Assembly (NCBI GenBank): GCA_029856145.1
Contig: JAHQWK010000003.1
Span: 1 to 64,000, forward strand
DNA: 64,000 nucleotides
Source: Promethearchaeia archaeon
GTDB lineage: Archaea; Asgardarchaeota; Lokiarchaeia; Sigyniarchaeales; SOKP01
Direction of reading: 5' to 3'
In this document: one piece after another, positions 35,951 to 45,697 of the stretch
Layout: each line of letters opens with the position of its first letter
How positions within the stretch are numbered: the first letter of the stretch is position 1
The notes under the pieces: model-generated
What the model was told of the DNA's origin: nothing
The model's input: the letters and a program-made list of their open reading frames with translations, nothing else
Databases searched by the model: none
Program-made: the position numbers and the translations under genes

Positions 35951-37090
35951 TTAAGGAGGTAATAATTTTATTTTTTCTGCTCTTCTAAACTTATTTAGAA
36001 ATTTTTGAATAATCATCATAAATCCCCCTGTAAACATAAATTTCTTCATATATTTTAATAATTCTTCATTACTTTGTAAATAGTATATACCTTTTCCTAC
36101 ATTATTATTGGTTTGTTTTACGATTTTTCGCATCTTATGAGAATAAATATCAATAGCCGATTCCCTTGGTTTTCCTGTTTTTTCCACTTCAAGTATTGCT
36201 TTTGCAGCTAATCTTCCACTTAAAGCAGCAGCATCCATTCCTAACCCTCTATACATATCAACTAATCCTGCTGCATCACCCACAAATAATATGCATCTCT
36301 CTCCAAGATGGACCCTATTTTCTCCCATATCCATGTTGCTTGAAAAACCTTCCTTTTTAACAACTTCTCCCTTGAGATTGTATTCCTTTTTAACAACCTC
36401 AAAAAATTTCTGTCATATCTTGGAAATATTTTTATCATATCCAGTACCAATAACCCAAAGATCATCCTTTTTATAGATCCAAGCAAACATCATATTGTTA
36501 TATTCTAAATTCCAATATTGATACAAACGATTAGGTTCTAAATCACCCTCACCATCAAAATTATAATTAATAGTAGCCCCAGTCGACTTTTTTTCGAAAT
36601 CTTCGGATCTCATTTTCATTCTTACTGTTGGCATTAATCCAGTTGCATCAATTAAATACTTAACTTCAATCTGTTCTAGATTTTTATCTTTATCTGAAAT
36701 TGTAACAATGATATTTTTCGTTTTTATTTCCCATTCAATAAGTGTACATTCATCTCGAAATTCTGCTCCATTTTTAATTGCTACTTGGTTTAGCCAATCA
36801 TCAAAAACATCGCGGGTAAAATTAAGCATTTTAAATGGAGCTTTTGTTATTTTTCCATCTGGTCTAACGATTGAAACTTTAGATAATTCATTAGTGCAGA
36901 GCTTTTCAGAAGGAATTTTTTCTCCAATAGTTTTTTCCAAATAGGGGAATTGAATTCCTGAACAAGATTTCATTCTTGGAGTCTTATACCTTTCAACAAA
37001 TAAAGTTTTTAAACCTCCCTTCGCAGCAAATTTTGCTGCAACAGATCCAGCAATTCCACCGCCTGCGATAAAAACATCAAATTCTTTCAA
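35951..37090 (-). pseudogene. Geranylgeranyl-reductase-like flavoprotein interrupted by one in-frame TGA
   Basis: From ATG 37090 the frame encodes 225 residues with the FAD motif VFIAGGGIAGSVAAKFAAKG, the Cys-containing GGR segment MKSCSGIQFPYLE and the FTRDVFDDWL region. It then meets TGA at 36413-36415. The very same frame continues (QKFFEVVKKEYNLKGEVVKK) into the second FAD motif CILFVGDAAGLVDMYRGLG and the family C terminus, ending at 35951. Total length would be 379 residues, normal for the family. The interruption is a single codon, with no frameshift. It may be a nonsense mutation, a base error, or read-through (selenocysteine). Function would be isoprenoid or related double-bond reduction. 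Confidence 0.85.
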
Positions 37091-37364
37091 ATGAATGACT
37101 CCTGAATATAAATATAGTTAAATTGTAAAGAAATTGAAAATTTAAAAATTATCTTATTTTAAAAAATGATTCAAAAGCTTTAATACATAAAAAGTTCAGC
37201 GTTTTCCTCTATTTATACCAAGTTATATTCATAATTTTGATCTTAGTATTTTTTTAATCATTTTCTTAAGAAAAGTCCAAAATATTCCCACATAGCCTAA
37301 ACTTAATACTGAATGGTTTATTTATACAATTATAACTAAAAAAAAATATATAATCAAGCGAAAA

Positions 37365-37928
37365 ATGTCAGAAAAAAAAGAAGATAAGCCTTTACCATTT
37401 TTAGAAGGAGAGAATGTAGCTCTTTGTCCTGCTAATATAGATCATATTAACCTATATGCTGCTTGGATGAATAATCCTAAAACCAGAAAATATGCAAGGT
37501 ATGAAATGCCCCAGACCATTGAAGAAATTAAAAAGCAGTTCGAACCAAAAAAAGAACCTGTAAAAAATGATATATTTTTTGAAATTTGGCATAATAAAGA
37601 CAAAAAACCAATAGGTTTTGCAGGTTTAATTAGGATTCAGTGGTTTACTCGTAATGCGCATATTTATTTTGTAATTGATCCAGAATATTGGGGACGAAAT
37701 ATTGGAACTGAAGCGGGAAGGTTAGTTGTAGATTATGCCTATAAAGAATTAAATTTGCATAAAATAACTGCTCGAATGGCCGCGCCGAATAAGTCTTCTC
37801 ATCGAGTAGCTGAGAAAATAGGTTTTAAACATGAGATAACACTTAAAAAGGAAGTTTACATTGATGGAGAGCATGTGGATGTTATTGAATATGCTATCTT
37901 TAAGGATGATTGGATGAAATCTCATTAA
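37365..37928 (+). CDS. GNAT N-acetyltransferase, RimJ/RimL type (array copy 1 of 6)
   Basis: The 187-residue protein has the RimJ/RimL layout: beta1 GENVALCPANIDHINLYAAW, an NPKTRKYAR segment, the strand FFEIWHNKDKKPIGFAGL, then YWGRNIGTEAGRLVVDYAY (acetyl-CoA pyrophosphate loop) and the C-terminal NKSSHRVAEKIGFKHE motif. The loop reads R-N-I-G-T-E-A, a variant of the usual QxxGxG/A. It transfers acetyl from acetyl-CoA to an unknown amine, often a protein N terminus. It opens a six-gene same-strand array and clusters in sequence with copy 3. A ~270-base leader region precedes it. Confidence 0.9.
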   Translation: MSEKKEDKPLPFLEGENVALCPANIDHINLYAAWMNNPKTRKYARYEMPQTIEEIKKQFEPKKEPVKNDIFFEIWHNKDKKPIGFAGLIRIQWFTRNAHIYFVIDPEYWGRNIGTEAGRLVVDYAYKELNLHKITARMAAPNKSSHRVAEKIGFKHEITLKKEVYIDGEHVDVIEYAIFKDDWMKSH

Positions 37929-37971
37929 AAGTATAAATTATATTTACGTTGCAACTGGAGAGGTTTAAATC

Positions 37972-38562
37972 TTGGAAAAGAAAGAAAAATCTAATGAAAT
38001 TGAAGAAGTGGAAGCATTTCCTTTCATCAATGGAGAAAATATTGATCTTTGCCCTCGAAATTCAAAATTAGCTAAGGTTTATGTTTGTTGGAAAAATCAT
38101 CCTCGAGTAAGAAAATATGCCCGAAATGTTGTACCTAGGACTATTGAAGATCAAAGTAAGAGGTTTGAAAGAAGAACTGAAGGATTAGTGGATCATATAT
38201 CCTTAGATGTTTGGCATAAGAAAGATAATAAACCTATTGGTCAAATAGGTTTAAGTCGTATAGACTGGATTAACAGTTGGGCAAATACCTTTCTTCAAAT
38301 TGGAGAACCCGATTATTGGAATAAAGATATTGGTACTGAAGCCACAGAACTGCTTGTTGAGTATGCATTTAATGAATTAAATCTAAATAAATTACATGGG
38401 GGAGTTGCTGTTGATAATATTGGTTCATGGAGTGTAGCTGGAAAAATTGGATTTAAACTGGAAGGAGTAAAAAAGCATGAGATGTATGTTGATGGGAAGT
38501 ATGTTGATACTAAGATATTTCAATTATTGAAAGAAGATTGGGTGAAAGGAAAACAAGACTAA
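37972..38562 (+). CDS. GNAT N-acetyltransferase, RimJ/RimL type (array copy 2 of 6)
   Basis: 196 residues. The start codon is TTG 37972, supported by GGAGAGG at 37957-37963 about eight bases upstream. Core motifs are LDVWHKKDNKPIGQIGL, IDWINSWANTFLQIGEP, YWNKDIGTEATELLVEYAF and NIGSWSVAGKIGFK. The IDW-N-WAN signature places it with copies 4 to 6 rather than copies 1 and 3. Its N terminus is an acidic/basic extension (EKKEKSNEIEEVEAFPF). It starts 43 bases after copy 1, so co-transcription is likely. Confidence 0.9.
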   Translation: MEKKEKSNEIEEVEAFPFINGENIDLCPRNSKLAKVYVCWKNHPRVRKYARNVVPRTIEDQSKRFERRTEGLVDHISLDVWHKKDNKPIGQIGLSRIDWINSWANTFLQIGEPDYWNKDIGTEATELLVEYAFNELNLNKLHGGVAVDNIGSWSVAGKIGFKLEGVKKHEMYVDGKYVDTKIFQLLKEDWVKGKQD

Positions 38563-38633
38563 AATTATGATTTTCTAGATTTAATAAGCTTAATTTTAAT
38601 CAAATAAAAGAAAAAAGTGAATTGTAAATAAAA

Positions 38634-39203
38634 ATGAATGATAAAAAGAAGGATTTTGCAACACCCTTTTTAGAGGGAATATTAATAAATTTGTGTCCTT
38701 TAAACATAGAGCACGCGAATTTGTATACTAAGTGGAGTAATGATCCTGATATACGTAGATACTCCAGAAACATAATTCCATGGAGTATAGATGAGGTAAA
38801 AAAATGGTCTGAACCAAAGGAAGAAAGAGTTAAAAAAGAAATCATCTTTGAGATATGGCACCGTAAAGATAATAAGCCTATTGGTAGGGCGGGATTTAGT
38901 GATATTAATTGGTTTAACCGTAATGCCAATTTATTTGCTGAAATTGGAGAATCAGATTATTGGGGGCAAGATATTGGACCGGAAGCTAGTAGACTATTAA
39001 TAGACTATGGATTTGAAGAGCTTAATTTTTATAAGATTTATAGTAGAATATTTTCACCAAATAAACAATCATTGCGAGCTGCTGAAAAAATTGGTTTTAA
39101 ACATGAAGGAACATTAAAAGAACACATTTATATTGATGGGGAATTTGTTGATGAATCAAGATTTGCAATTTTTAAGAAAAATTGGTTAAACTCCAAAAAA
39201 TAA
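38634..39203 (+). CDS. GNAT N-acetyltransferase, RimJ/RimL type (array copy 3 of 6)
   Basis: 189 residues. Motifs are IFEIWHRKDNKPIGRAGFSD, NWFNRNANLFAEIGESDYWG, GQDIGPEASRLLIDYGF and NKQSLRAAEKIGFKHEGTLK. The acetyl-CoA loop has Pro in place of Thr (IGPEA), unlike all its neighbours. It resembles copy 1 most (NRNA in place of NGWAN). A 71-base spacer separates it from copy 2. Confidence 0.9.
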   Translation: MNDKKKDFATPFLEGILINLCPLNIEHANLYTKWSNDPDIRRYSRNIIPWSIDEVKKWSEPKEERVKKEIIFEIWHRKDNKPIGRAGFSDINWFNRNANLFAEIGESDYWGQDIGPEASRLLIDYGFEELNFYKIYSRIFSPNKQSLRAAEKIGFKHEGTLKEHIYIDGEFVDESRFAIFKKNWLNSKK

Positions 39204-39254
39204 ATTAATATTTAGTAAATAAAATATCAGTAAAATATCGATTTAGTAAGAATT

Positions 39255-39833
39255 ATGGTAGATAAAAAAGAAAAAAGAAATGAAAAAGTTCCAGTCTTTA
39301 TAGACGGAAAAATAATAAGTCTTGTTCCTCAAAATTCAGAGCATATTAATTTATATGTTAAATGGCTGAATAACGAAAAAGTACGAAAATATGCCCGATG
39401 GGAAATGCCTCGCACAGTTGAAGATGTTAAAAGATGGTTTGAACCTCGAGAAGGAAGAGTACCTTGGTTTGTTGGATTTGAAGTTTGGCATAAGAAAGAT
39501 AGTAAACCAATAGGTCAAGTAGGGTTAGCTTGGATAGATTGGGTTAATGGATGGGCTAATGCTTTTGCTTATATCGGGGAACCTGAATATTGGAGTCAAG
39601 GGATTACTACTGAAGCCACAGAAATGCTTGTTGAATATGCATTCAACGAATTAAATCTTAATAAATTACAGGGTGGGGCAGCTGTTGAAAATATAGGGTC
39701 ATGGAGTGTTGCTGAAAAAATTGGCTTTAAATTTGAAGGAATACGAAAACATGAGATGTATGTAGGTGGAAAATATCTTGATGTTAAGACATATCGCATA
39801 TCAAAGGAAGATTGGGTAAAATCCAAAAAATAA
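39255..39833 (+). CDS. GNAT N-acetyltransferase, RimJ/RimL type (array copy 4 of 6)
   Basis: 192 residues. Motifs are FEVWHKKDSKPIGQVGLAWI, DWVNGWANAFAYIGEPEYW, SQGITTEATEMLVEYAF and NIGSWSVAEKIGFKFEGI. The conserved NGWAN block after the strand, together with GGAAVENIGSWSVAEK, is shared almost exactly with copies 5 and 6, so these three are recent duplicates. The acetyl-CoA loop G-I-T-T-E-A lacks the second Gly. The substrate pocket cannot be predicted. Confidence 0.9.
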   Translation: MVDKKEKRNEKVPVFIDGKIISLVPQNSEHINLYVKWLNNEKVRKYARWEMPRTVEDVKRWFEPREGRVPWFVGFEVWHKKDSKPIGQVGLAWIDWVNGWANAFAYIGEPEYWSQGITTEATEMLVEYAFNELNLNKLQGGAAVENIGSWSVAEKIGFKFEGIRKHEMYVGGKYLDVKTYRISKEDWVKSKK

Positions 39834-39883
39834 ATTAAATGAAATTATAGAACACCCAAAATTGTCAAGTTTTAATAAATCAT

Positions 39884-40462
39884 ATGAAAGAAAAAGAAGA
39901 GAAAGAAGGAAAAGAAGTTCCAGTTTTTATTGAAGGAGAGACTATATATTTCATACCCCATAATTCTGAATATATCAATTTATATGTAAAATGGTTTAAT
40001 GATCCAAAAGTTCGTAAATATGCTCGAGAGATTGTACCTATTAGAGTTGATGATGCCAAGAAATGGTTTGAAGAAAGCGAGAGGGGAACGCCTAATTATA
40101 TAGGTTTTGTAATATGGCATAAGAAAGATATGAAACCAATTGGCGTAATAGGATTAGGTTTAATAGATTGGGTTAATGGTTGGGCAAATGTTGGTCTTTC
40201 AATCGGGGAGCCCGCCTATTGGAATAAAAATATTGCTACCGAAGCTACAGAATTGCTAATTGAATATGCCTTCAATGAATTAAATCTTAATAAATTACAA
40301 GGATGTGCTGCTGTAGAAAATGTTGGCTCCTGGAGTGTTGCTAAAAAACTTGGCTTCAAATTTGAAGGAATAGGAAAACAAGAGATGTATGTTGATGGAA
40401 AATACTTGGATGAAAAAAGATATTGTTTGCTAAGGGAAGATTGGCTAAATTCAAAAAAATAG
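39884..40462 (+). CDS. GNAT N-acetyltransferase, RimJ/RimL type (array copy 5 of 6)
   Basis: 192 residues, beginning with a Lys/Glu-rich tail (MKEKEEKEGKEVPVFIEG) and then the common core: FVIWHKKDMKPIGVIGLGLI, DWVNGWANVGLSIGEPAYW, NKNIATEATELLIEYAF and NVGSWSVAKKLGFKFEGI. It lies 50 bases after copy 4. Highly similar to copies 4 and 6, especially over the C-terminal half. Confidence 0.9.
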   Translation: MKEKEEKEGKEVPVFIEGETIYFIPHNSEYINLYVKWFNDPKVRKYAREIVPIRVDDAKKWFEESERGTPNYIGFVIWHKKDMKPIGVIGLGLIDWVNGWANVGLSIGEPAYWNKNIATEATELLIEYAFNELNLNKLQGCAAVENVGSWSVAKKLGFKFEGIGKQEMYVDGKYLDEKRYCLLREDWLNSKK

Positions 40463-40510
40463 ATTATTTAAAATAATATTCGAAAAAATATTTAGAAATT
40501 GATAATAAAT

Positions 40511-41077
40511 ATGGAAGAGAAAGAAGAGAAAGAAGTTCCGGTCTTTATTGAAGGAAAAACTATAAGTCTAGTGCCCCAAAATTCAGAGCATATTAATTTA
40601 TATGTAAAATGGCTGAATGACCCAAAAGTGCGTATATATTCTCGAAATGAAACACCAAAACGAGTTGAAGACTTAAAAGATTGGTTTGAACCACATGACA
40701 GGGGAACCCCCGGTTTTATAGGTTTTGAGCTTTGGCATAAAGAAGATAAAAAAGCTATTGGACTTGCTGGTTTAGGATGGATAGATTGGATTAATGGGTG
40801 GACAAATGTAGGTGTTACAATAGGAGAACCAGACTATTGGAATAAGAATATAGCTACTGAAGTAACTGAATTAATTATTGAATATGCTTTCAATGAATTA
40901 AACCTAAATAAATTACATGGCGGGGTTTGTGTTAAAAATATTGGATCATGGAGTGTTGCAGAAAAAATAGGTTTTAAACTAGAAGGAATAAGAGAAAATG
41001 AGTGGTATGTTGATGGAGAATATCTTGGAGTTAAAACTTATTGTTTATTAAAAGAAGATTGGATGGATAGAAGGTAA
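40511..41077 (+). CDS. GNAT N-acetyltransferase, RimJ/RimL type (array copy 6 of 6)
   Basis: 188 residues from ATG 40511; a TTG at 40499 could add four residues but lacks a better Shine-Dalgarno sequence. Motifs are FELWHKEDKKAIGLAGLGWI, DWINGWTNVGVTIGEPDYW, NKNIATEVTELIIEYAF and NIGSWSVAEKIGFKLEGI. It ends the array and is convergent with a PAS kinase gene. The Ala in TEATEL is replaced by Val (TEVTEL), a small change in the helix that follows the acetyl-CoA loop. Confidence 0.9.
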   Translation: MEEKEEKEVPVFIEGKTISLVPQNSEHINLYVKWLNDPKVRIYSRNETPKRVEDLKDWFEPHDRGTPGFIGFELWHKEDKKAIGLAGLGWIDWINGWTNVGVTIGEPDYWNKNIATEVTELIIEYAFNELNLNKLHGGVCVKNIGSWSVAEKIGFKLEGIRENEWYVDGEYLGVKTYCLLKEDWMDRR

Positions 41078-41099
41078 GTAAAATAGAGTTATTTATCGT

Positions 41100-42623
41100 C
41101 TATACATTTTGTACTAGATCTAATTCTGGTAATAAGACTATAAAATTACTTCCTTGAGTAAAATCTCCTTTTACCTTATCCTCGACCCAGATTTTACCGT
41201 TAAAAGTTTTAAGAATTTTTTTAACTAGAGAGAGTCCCAGGCCCATTCCCTTAGCACCTTTTAATTCTCTATTACCACGCTTGAAAATAATTTGTTTTCT
41301 CTCATCTGGTACTCCAATACCGTTATCAATAAATTCAATTTTATTGTAGTTTTTACCACCTATTTGAGTTTTAGAAACGTTTATCATAATCTCTACGTTA
41401 GAATTTTCATTATACTTTACAGCATTAAGTAAAATGTTTTCAAAAACATCCTGTAGAAGCTCATTAGCATTGATAATTACATGATCTTCAGCACATTCAC
41501 TGTTTATATTAATAATTCTGCCGTTATGTGATTTTTTAACAAAATCGATGGCATTTTCCATTAATTTGCAAATTTCAGTAGGTAGGGCATGCATTTCCTC
41601 CTCCTCAAGTTTAGAAAGTGTATGGACATTTGAAACTAATTTAGCAAATCTCTCAACTTGCTTATTAATAATGTTTCCAATATCTTCTATGACTTTAGAT
41701 TTTTCAGAATCCCCCAGATGATAAGAAATAAGTTCTGCTGAAGAACTAATTATATGAAGAATATTGTTTATATCATGTGCAAATAAATCTCTATAGAAAT
41801 GAGCTCTATCATAGGCTTCTCGATAATCTTTTTCAGATCTCTTAAGTTTTTCATCAGCTATCTTACGTTTGGTAATATCTCTAGCAATTAATATTCCTTT
41901 TAAATCTCCTTTATCATTTAGAAACGCTTTTCCCTTTACTTCAAACCAAAGGTAATGACCATCCCTATGTTTTACTCTTATTTCGATTATCCCTTCTTTA
42001 TCTTTAATACCTTCCAATAACGAATTAAGACCCAAAACTTTATCATCAGGATGGATAAAGTCAAGAACGTTTTTTCCTAATAAATTAGCTTTAATGTTAC
42101 CTAATATATTTTTGTGGACTTCTTCGTTGATATATTCAATTTGAAATTTAGAATTTATACCAACAATTATATCATTTATATTTTCTGCGAGAAGTCGATA
42201 TTTTTCTTCCGATTCTTCTAATTTCCTTTGTAGATTGAATTTTTCTGTAATATCAATAAAAGTTCCATCAATTCTAATGGGTTTTCCATCTTCATCTCTA
42301 ATCATATGAGAGTTTAACTCAACAATTATATTTTCGCCATTTTTAGTTAAAGCATGGCAAATATAGTTTTTCGTAAAACCATAATTTAATAAATACTCTA
42401 CATATTCATCCCGATCTTCTGGATTCTGCCAGAAATGTCTTACATTTATAGATTCGAAGTTTTCTGATGGATCATATCCTAAAATAATATTATGAGCCCG
42501 ATTATGGTTTAGCATTTGACCATCTAATGATACTTGATAAAACCCTACATCAATAGTCTCAAGCAAATTACCATATATTAGTTCAGTGTCCTTTGTTTTT
42601 TCAATGGATGTCAAAAAGTTCAC
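41100..42623 (-). CDS. PAS-domain sensor histidine kinase (two PAS)
   Basis: The 507-residue protein has no membrane segment. Two PAS domains (about residues 20-135 and 145-260, each ending in a PAC-like DITE/DITKRK) sense an unknown cytosolic signal. The kinase core starts at 285: phospho-acceptor region FAHDINNILHIISSSAELIS (His in HDINN), N-box ENILLNAVKYNEN, G1 DNGIGVPDERK and G2 GAKGMGLGLSLVKKI. No receiver domain or response regulator gene is near. It is a close paralogue of the next kinase over the whole C-terminal half. Confidence 0.92.
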   Translation of the reverse strand: MNFLTSIEKTKDTELIYGNLLETIDVGFYQVSLDGQMLNHNRAHNIILGYDPSENFESINVRHFWQNPEDRDEYVEYLLNYGFTKNYICHALTKNGENIIVELNSHMIRDEDGKPIRIDGTFIDITEKFNLQRKLEESEEKYRLLAENINDIIVGINSKFQIEYINEEVHKNILGNIKANLLGKNVLDFIHPDDKVLGLNSLLEGIKDKEGIIEIRVKHRDGHYLWFEVKGKAFLNDKGDLKGILIARDITKRKIADEKLKRSEKDYREAYDRAHFYRDLFAHDINNILHIISSSAELISYHLGDSEKSKVIEDIGNIINKQVERFAKLVSNVHTLSKLEEEEMHALPTEICKLMENAIDFVKKSHNGRIININSECAEDHVIINANELLQDVFENILLNAVKYNENSNVEIMINVSKTQIGGKNYNKIEFIDNGIGVPDERKQIIFKRGNRELKGAKGMGLGLSLVKKILKTFNGKIWVEDKVKGDFTQGSNFIVLLPELDLVQNV

Positions 42624-42811
42624 CCTCTCTTTAAAAAATATTTCATTTTTCTTCCGTATGGAAGTTTTCTTTAATCTCCAAAATATATAATCTAATAAAT
42701 ATACAAATTTTAATGTATAAGATATCTGTATAAATAATTATTTAAAAAAAGTCCTAAAAATTATAATTGAACGTTCTTTCCTCAAAAACAAATGAAATTA
42801 ATTGAATAAAT

Positions 42812-45697
42812 TTAGTTTATTAAAGGTAATAATATATTGAAATTGCTTCCTTTAGTATAGTCTCCCTTTACTCTATCCTCAACCCGAATTTTCCCATTAA
42901 ATATGGTTAAAATCTTACTAACTAACGAAAGACCTAGTCCCATTCCTTTAGAACCCTTTAGTTCTCTGTAGCCTCGTTTAAATATTAGTTCTTTTCTACT
43001 ATCTGCAACACCTATTCCATTATCAATAAATTCAATTTTGATATAATTATTCATATCTATTTTTTGTTTAGAAATCTTAATAGAGATTTCCACCTCTAGA
43101 TTCTCATTATATTTTACAGCATTAATTAAAATATTTTCAAAAACGTCCTCAAGAAGTTCATTCGCATTAGTAAGGATTGCTCCCTTAATTTTATCAATTG
43201 AAATAGTTATTTGCCTTTCACTGTACGCCTTTTTAATAAAATTTATAGAATTTTCTAAAAATGCACTAACCTCAGTCTGTTTTGTGGTTACCTCTCCTTC
43301 TTCAATCTCCGAAAGAGTTCTCACATTAGAAATTAATTTTGAACCCCTTTCTATTTGAGTCTGTATCATATTTGACATATTACCTATATATTTAGACTTT
43401 TCAGAGTCTACAAGCTGAAAAGAAATAAGTTCTGCTGAAGAATTTATTATTTGAAGAATATTATTCATATCATGAGTAAAGAGATCTTTGTAAAAGTTTG
43501 CGTTATCAAAAGCTTCTCGATATTTAGTTTCTGATTTTTTTAATTTTTCTTCTGCTGCTTTTCGTTCGGTCATATCTCTTCCAACTGAGACAATTAATAA
43601 TTTACCATCAGAGCTCTTAAATGTTGTACCCCTATACTCATATGGGACTCTCCTACCATCCTTAGTAATAAGAGACATTTCAACAGTAGTTTCTCCTTCC
43701 TTTAGTACTTGCTTTGAAGCTTCTGAAGCACGTTTTAAATCCTCCACACTATAATATGAATCAGGGACTTTCATTGAAGAAATTTCTTCATTAGAATAAC
43801 CAGTTACAATATTAAAAACATTATTCCATCTTACGGCCCGACCAGTTTCTGGTTCAAAAACGAAAATAGTGTCAACTGAAGAATTAAGTATATCCTCGGT
43901 AAATTTTTTTTCTACTTTGAGGGCTAACTCTGAGTTCTTTTTTTCCGTAATATCTTGTCCATAAATATTAGCATACCCTTCTTGTTGTACTGATGCTATA
44001 TTAAATAAATATATTTTATCCTCAATATTAACTTCAGAAATTTTCGTTGTATTATCATCGAGTGCTTTAATTATTTTCTCTTCTAATAGATATGGGATAT
44101 TACTCCCTTCAGTCATATCAAACAAATCTCTACCTGCTAGATTAATATACAGTATCTTCTCTTTATTCACCCTTAATACTGGATTTGGATTTTCTGAAGG
44201 AAACTTCGCTAAGTCAGAAATTTCTTTTTCTATCCTTTTTCTTTCCGTAATATCTCGAATAAAACAAGAAACTCTATTTTTAGAAAGATAAAAATATCTA
44301 GCTTCATAAAAATGGATCTTATCTTGTATACGTAATTCATATTCCAAGCTCTGAGGTTGCTTCGTAATAATAGTTTTCTCAACTAAACTCTTTGTCTGTT
44401 CCCCGATATAAGGTGGTAAGAGGTCTACAACTTTTTTCCCCATAAATTTTTCGGGGTTAACATATAATTCATGCTTTTTCCCTCGATAATCTAATATTGT
44501 AGTGTCTTCAGACAGTAAAAAATATAAATCTGGAATAGCCTCAAAGATAGTTCTAAAATTCGATTCGGAATCTTTTAGTTTTTGTTCTGATTCTATTCTT
44601 TTAGTTATATCTATTATTACTTCTGCAACTTTTTCTATTATTCCAGTTGGGTTTGGCAATGGAACAGCTAATACTTCGTAAGTATGATTATTGGGAGCAT
44701 TAATAATTGCCCTTTCAAATTTTCTGTTTTGAATGGCTTTCATCATCTGGCAGTCATCGCAGCAGTCTTCTCTTCCTAAATAAAAGTCAAAACATTGTCT
44801 ATTTTGGTGTTCACCAAATTGATCTTTTAAAAATTGATTTTGATAAATTATATTATAATTAGAATCAAGAACGTCAATTCCTATTCCTGTCTGGGACAAT
44901 CCTTCAGTTAGAGAACGATACAATTGTTCAGATTCTCGTAAAGATTCTTCAGATTTTCTCCACTCGGTCACATTTCGATTAATTGCTACAGCTCCTTTAG
45001 GATTTCCCTTAATATCTTTAATCAACGAAACTGATGCTAAGATATTAATAGGTGTACCATCTTTATGGTTTTGGATGACTTCTCCTTTCCAAAAACCTTC
45101 TTCAAAGAATTGCTTTAGAACAACTTCTTGATCATCATAAGGGTATTCTACAGGAATTATATCATTTAAGCTTTTTCCGATTGTTTTTTCTGCTTTCCAT
45201 CCATATATAAGTTCTGCGGCTTTATTCCATGTTATAATTTTAAAGTCTAAGTCAGTAGAGATTATTGCATCTGAAACATCTTCAACAAGTTTAGCTTGAT
45301 ATTGAACATTTTCCTCCGCACTCTTACGTTCTGTGATATCTTCTGTATGAACTAAGACCAAATCTGGAGGTATAAAACTATATTTTACTAGAAGATATTT
45401 TTCTTGTTGTAAAACGTTAAAATAATATTTAATTTCCCGATCTATATTAATCTTTTCATCAAAACACCTGTTCAAATCATCTATAATATCCAGTCTATCT
45501 CTATACATCTTGGAGGCTTTAAATCCTAAATAGTTTTTAATAGTTCCTCGAGTAATTTTATCAGCAGCATTATTATAATCAACTAAGTTAAACGAATCTC
45601 CTATTTTTTGCCAAGCATAGGTAGGAACTGGACTTCCTTTAAATAATGCTTTAAATCTTTCTTCAGATTCTTTAAGTTTCTTTTCTGCTAATGTCAT
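42812..45697 (-). CDS. PAS-domain sensor histidine kinase (six PAS)
   Basis: A 961-residue cytosolic kinase with about six PAS domains (residues ~10-125, 130-250, 258-370, 378-490, 495-590 and 597-715). The third contains a Cys-rich patch (DFYLGREDCCDDCQMMKA) that could hold a metal or Fe-S group. The kinase core is at 735-961: FTHDMNNILQIINSSAELIS, N-box ENILINAVKYNEN, G1 DNGIGVADSRK and G2 GSKGMGLGLSLVSKI. It is upstream of, and on the same strand as, its shorter paralogue, with a ~190-base spacer. No membrane segment and no response regulator are seen. Confidence 0.92.
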   Translation of the reverse strand: MTLAEKKLKESEERFKALFKGSPVPTYAWQKIGDSFNLVDYNNAADKITRGTIKNYLGFKASKMYRDRLDIIDDLNRCFDEKINIDREIKYYFNVLQQEKYLLVKYSFIPPDLVLVHTEDITERKSAEENVQYQAKLVEDVSDAIISTDLDFKIITWNKAAELIYGWKAEKTIGKSLNDIIPVEYPYDDQEVVLKQFFEEGFWKGEVIQNHKDGTPINILASVSLIKDIKGNPKGAVAINRNVTEWRKSEESLRESEQLYRSLTEGLSQTGIGIDVLDSNYNIIYQNQFLKDQFGEHQNRQCFDFYLGREDCCDDCQMMKAIQNRKFERAIINAPNNHTYEVLAVPLPNPTGIIEKVAEVIIDITKRIESEQKLKDSESNFRTIFEAIPDLYFLLSEDTTILDYRGKKHELYVNPEKFMGKKVVDLLPPYIGEQTKSLVEKTIITKQPQSLEYELRIQDKIHFYEARYFYLSKNRVSCFIRDITERKRIEKEISDLAKFPSENPNPVLRVNKEKILYINLAGRDLFDMTEGSNIPYLLEEKIIKALDDNTTKISEVNIEDKIYLFNIASVQQEGYANIYGQDITEKKNSELALKVEKKFTEDILNSSVDTIFVFEPETGRAVRWNNVFNIVTGYSNEEISSMKVPDSYYSVEDLKRASEASKQVLKEGETTVEMSLITKDGRRVPYEYRGTTFKSSDGKLLIVSVGRDMTERKAAEEKLKKSETKYREAFDNANFYKDLFTHDMNNILQIINSSAELISFQLVDSEKSKYIGNMSNMIQTQIERGSKLISNVRTLSEIEEGEVTTKQTEVSAFLENSINFIKKAYSERQITISIDKIKGAILTNANELLEDVFENILINAVKYNENLEVEISIKISKQKIDMNNYIKIEFIDNGIGVADSRKELIFKRGYRELKGSKGMGLGLSLVSKILTIFNGKIRVEDRVKGDYTKGSNFNILLPLIN

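Noticed and set aside
36413..36415. Confident selenocysteine call for the in-frame TGA
   Set aside because: No SECIS-like hairpin or catalytic context is visible, so it is only listed as one option.
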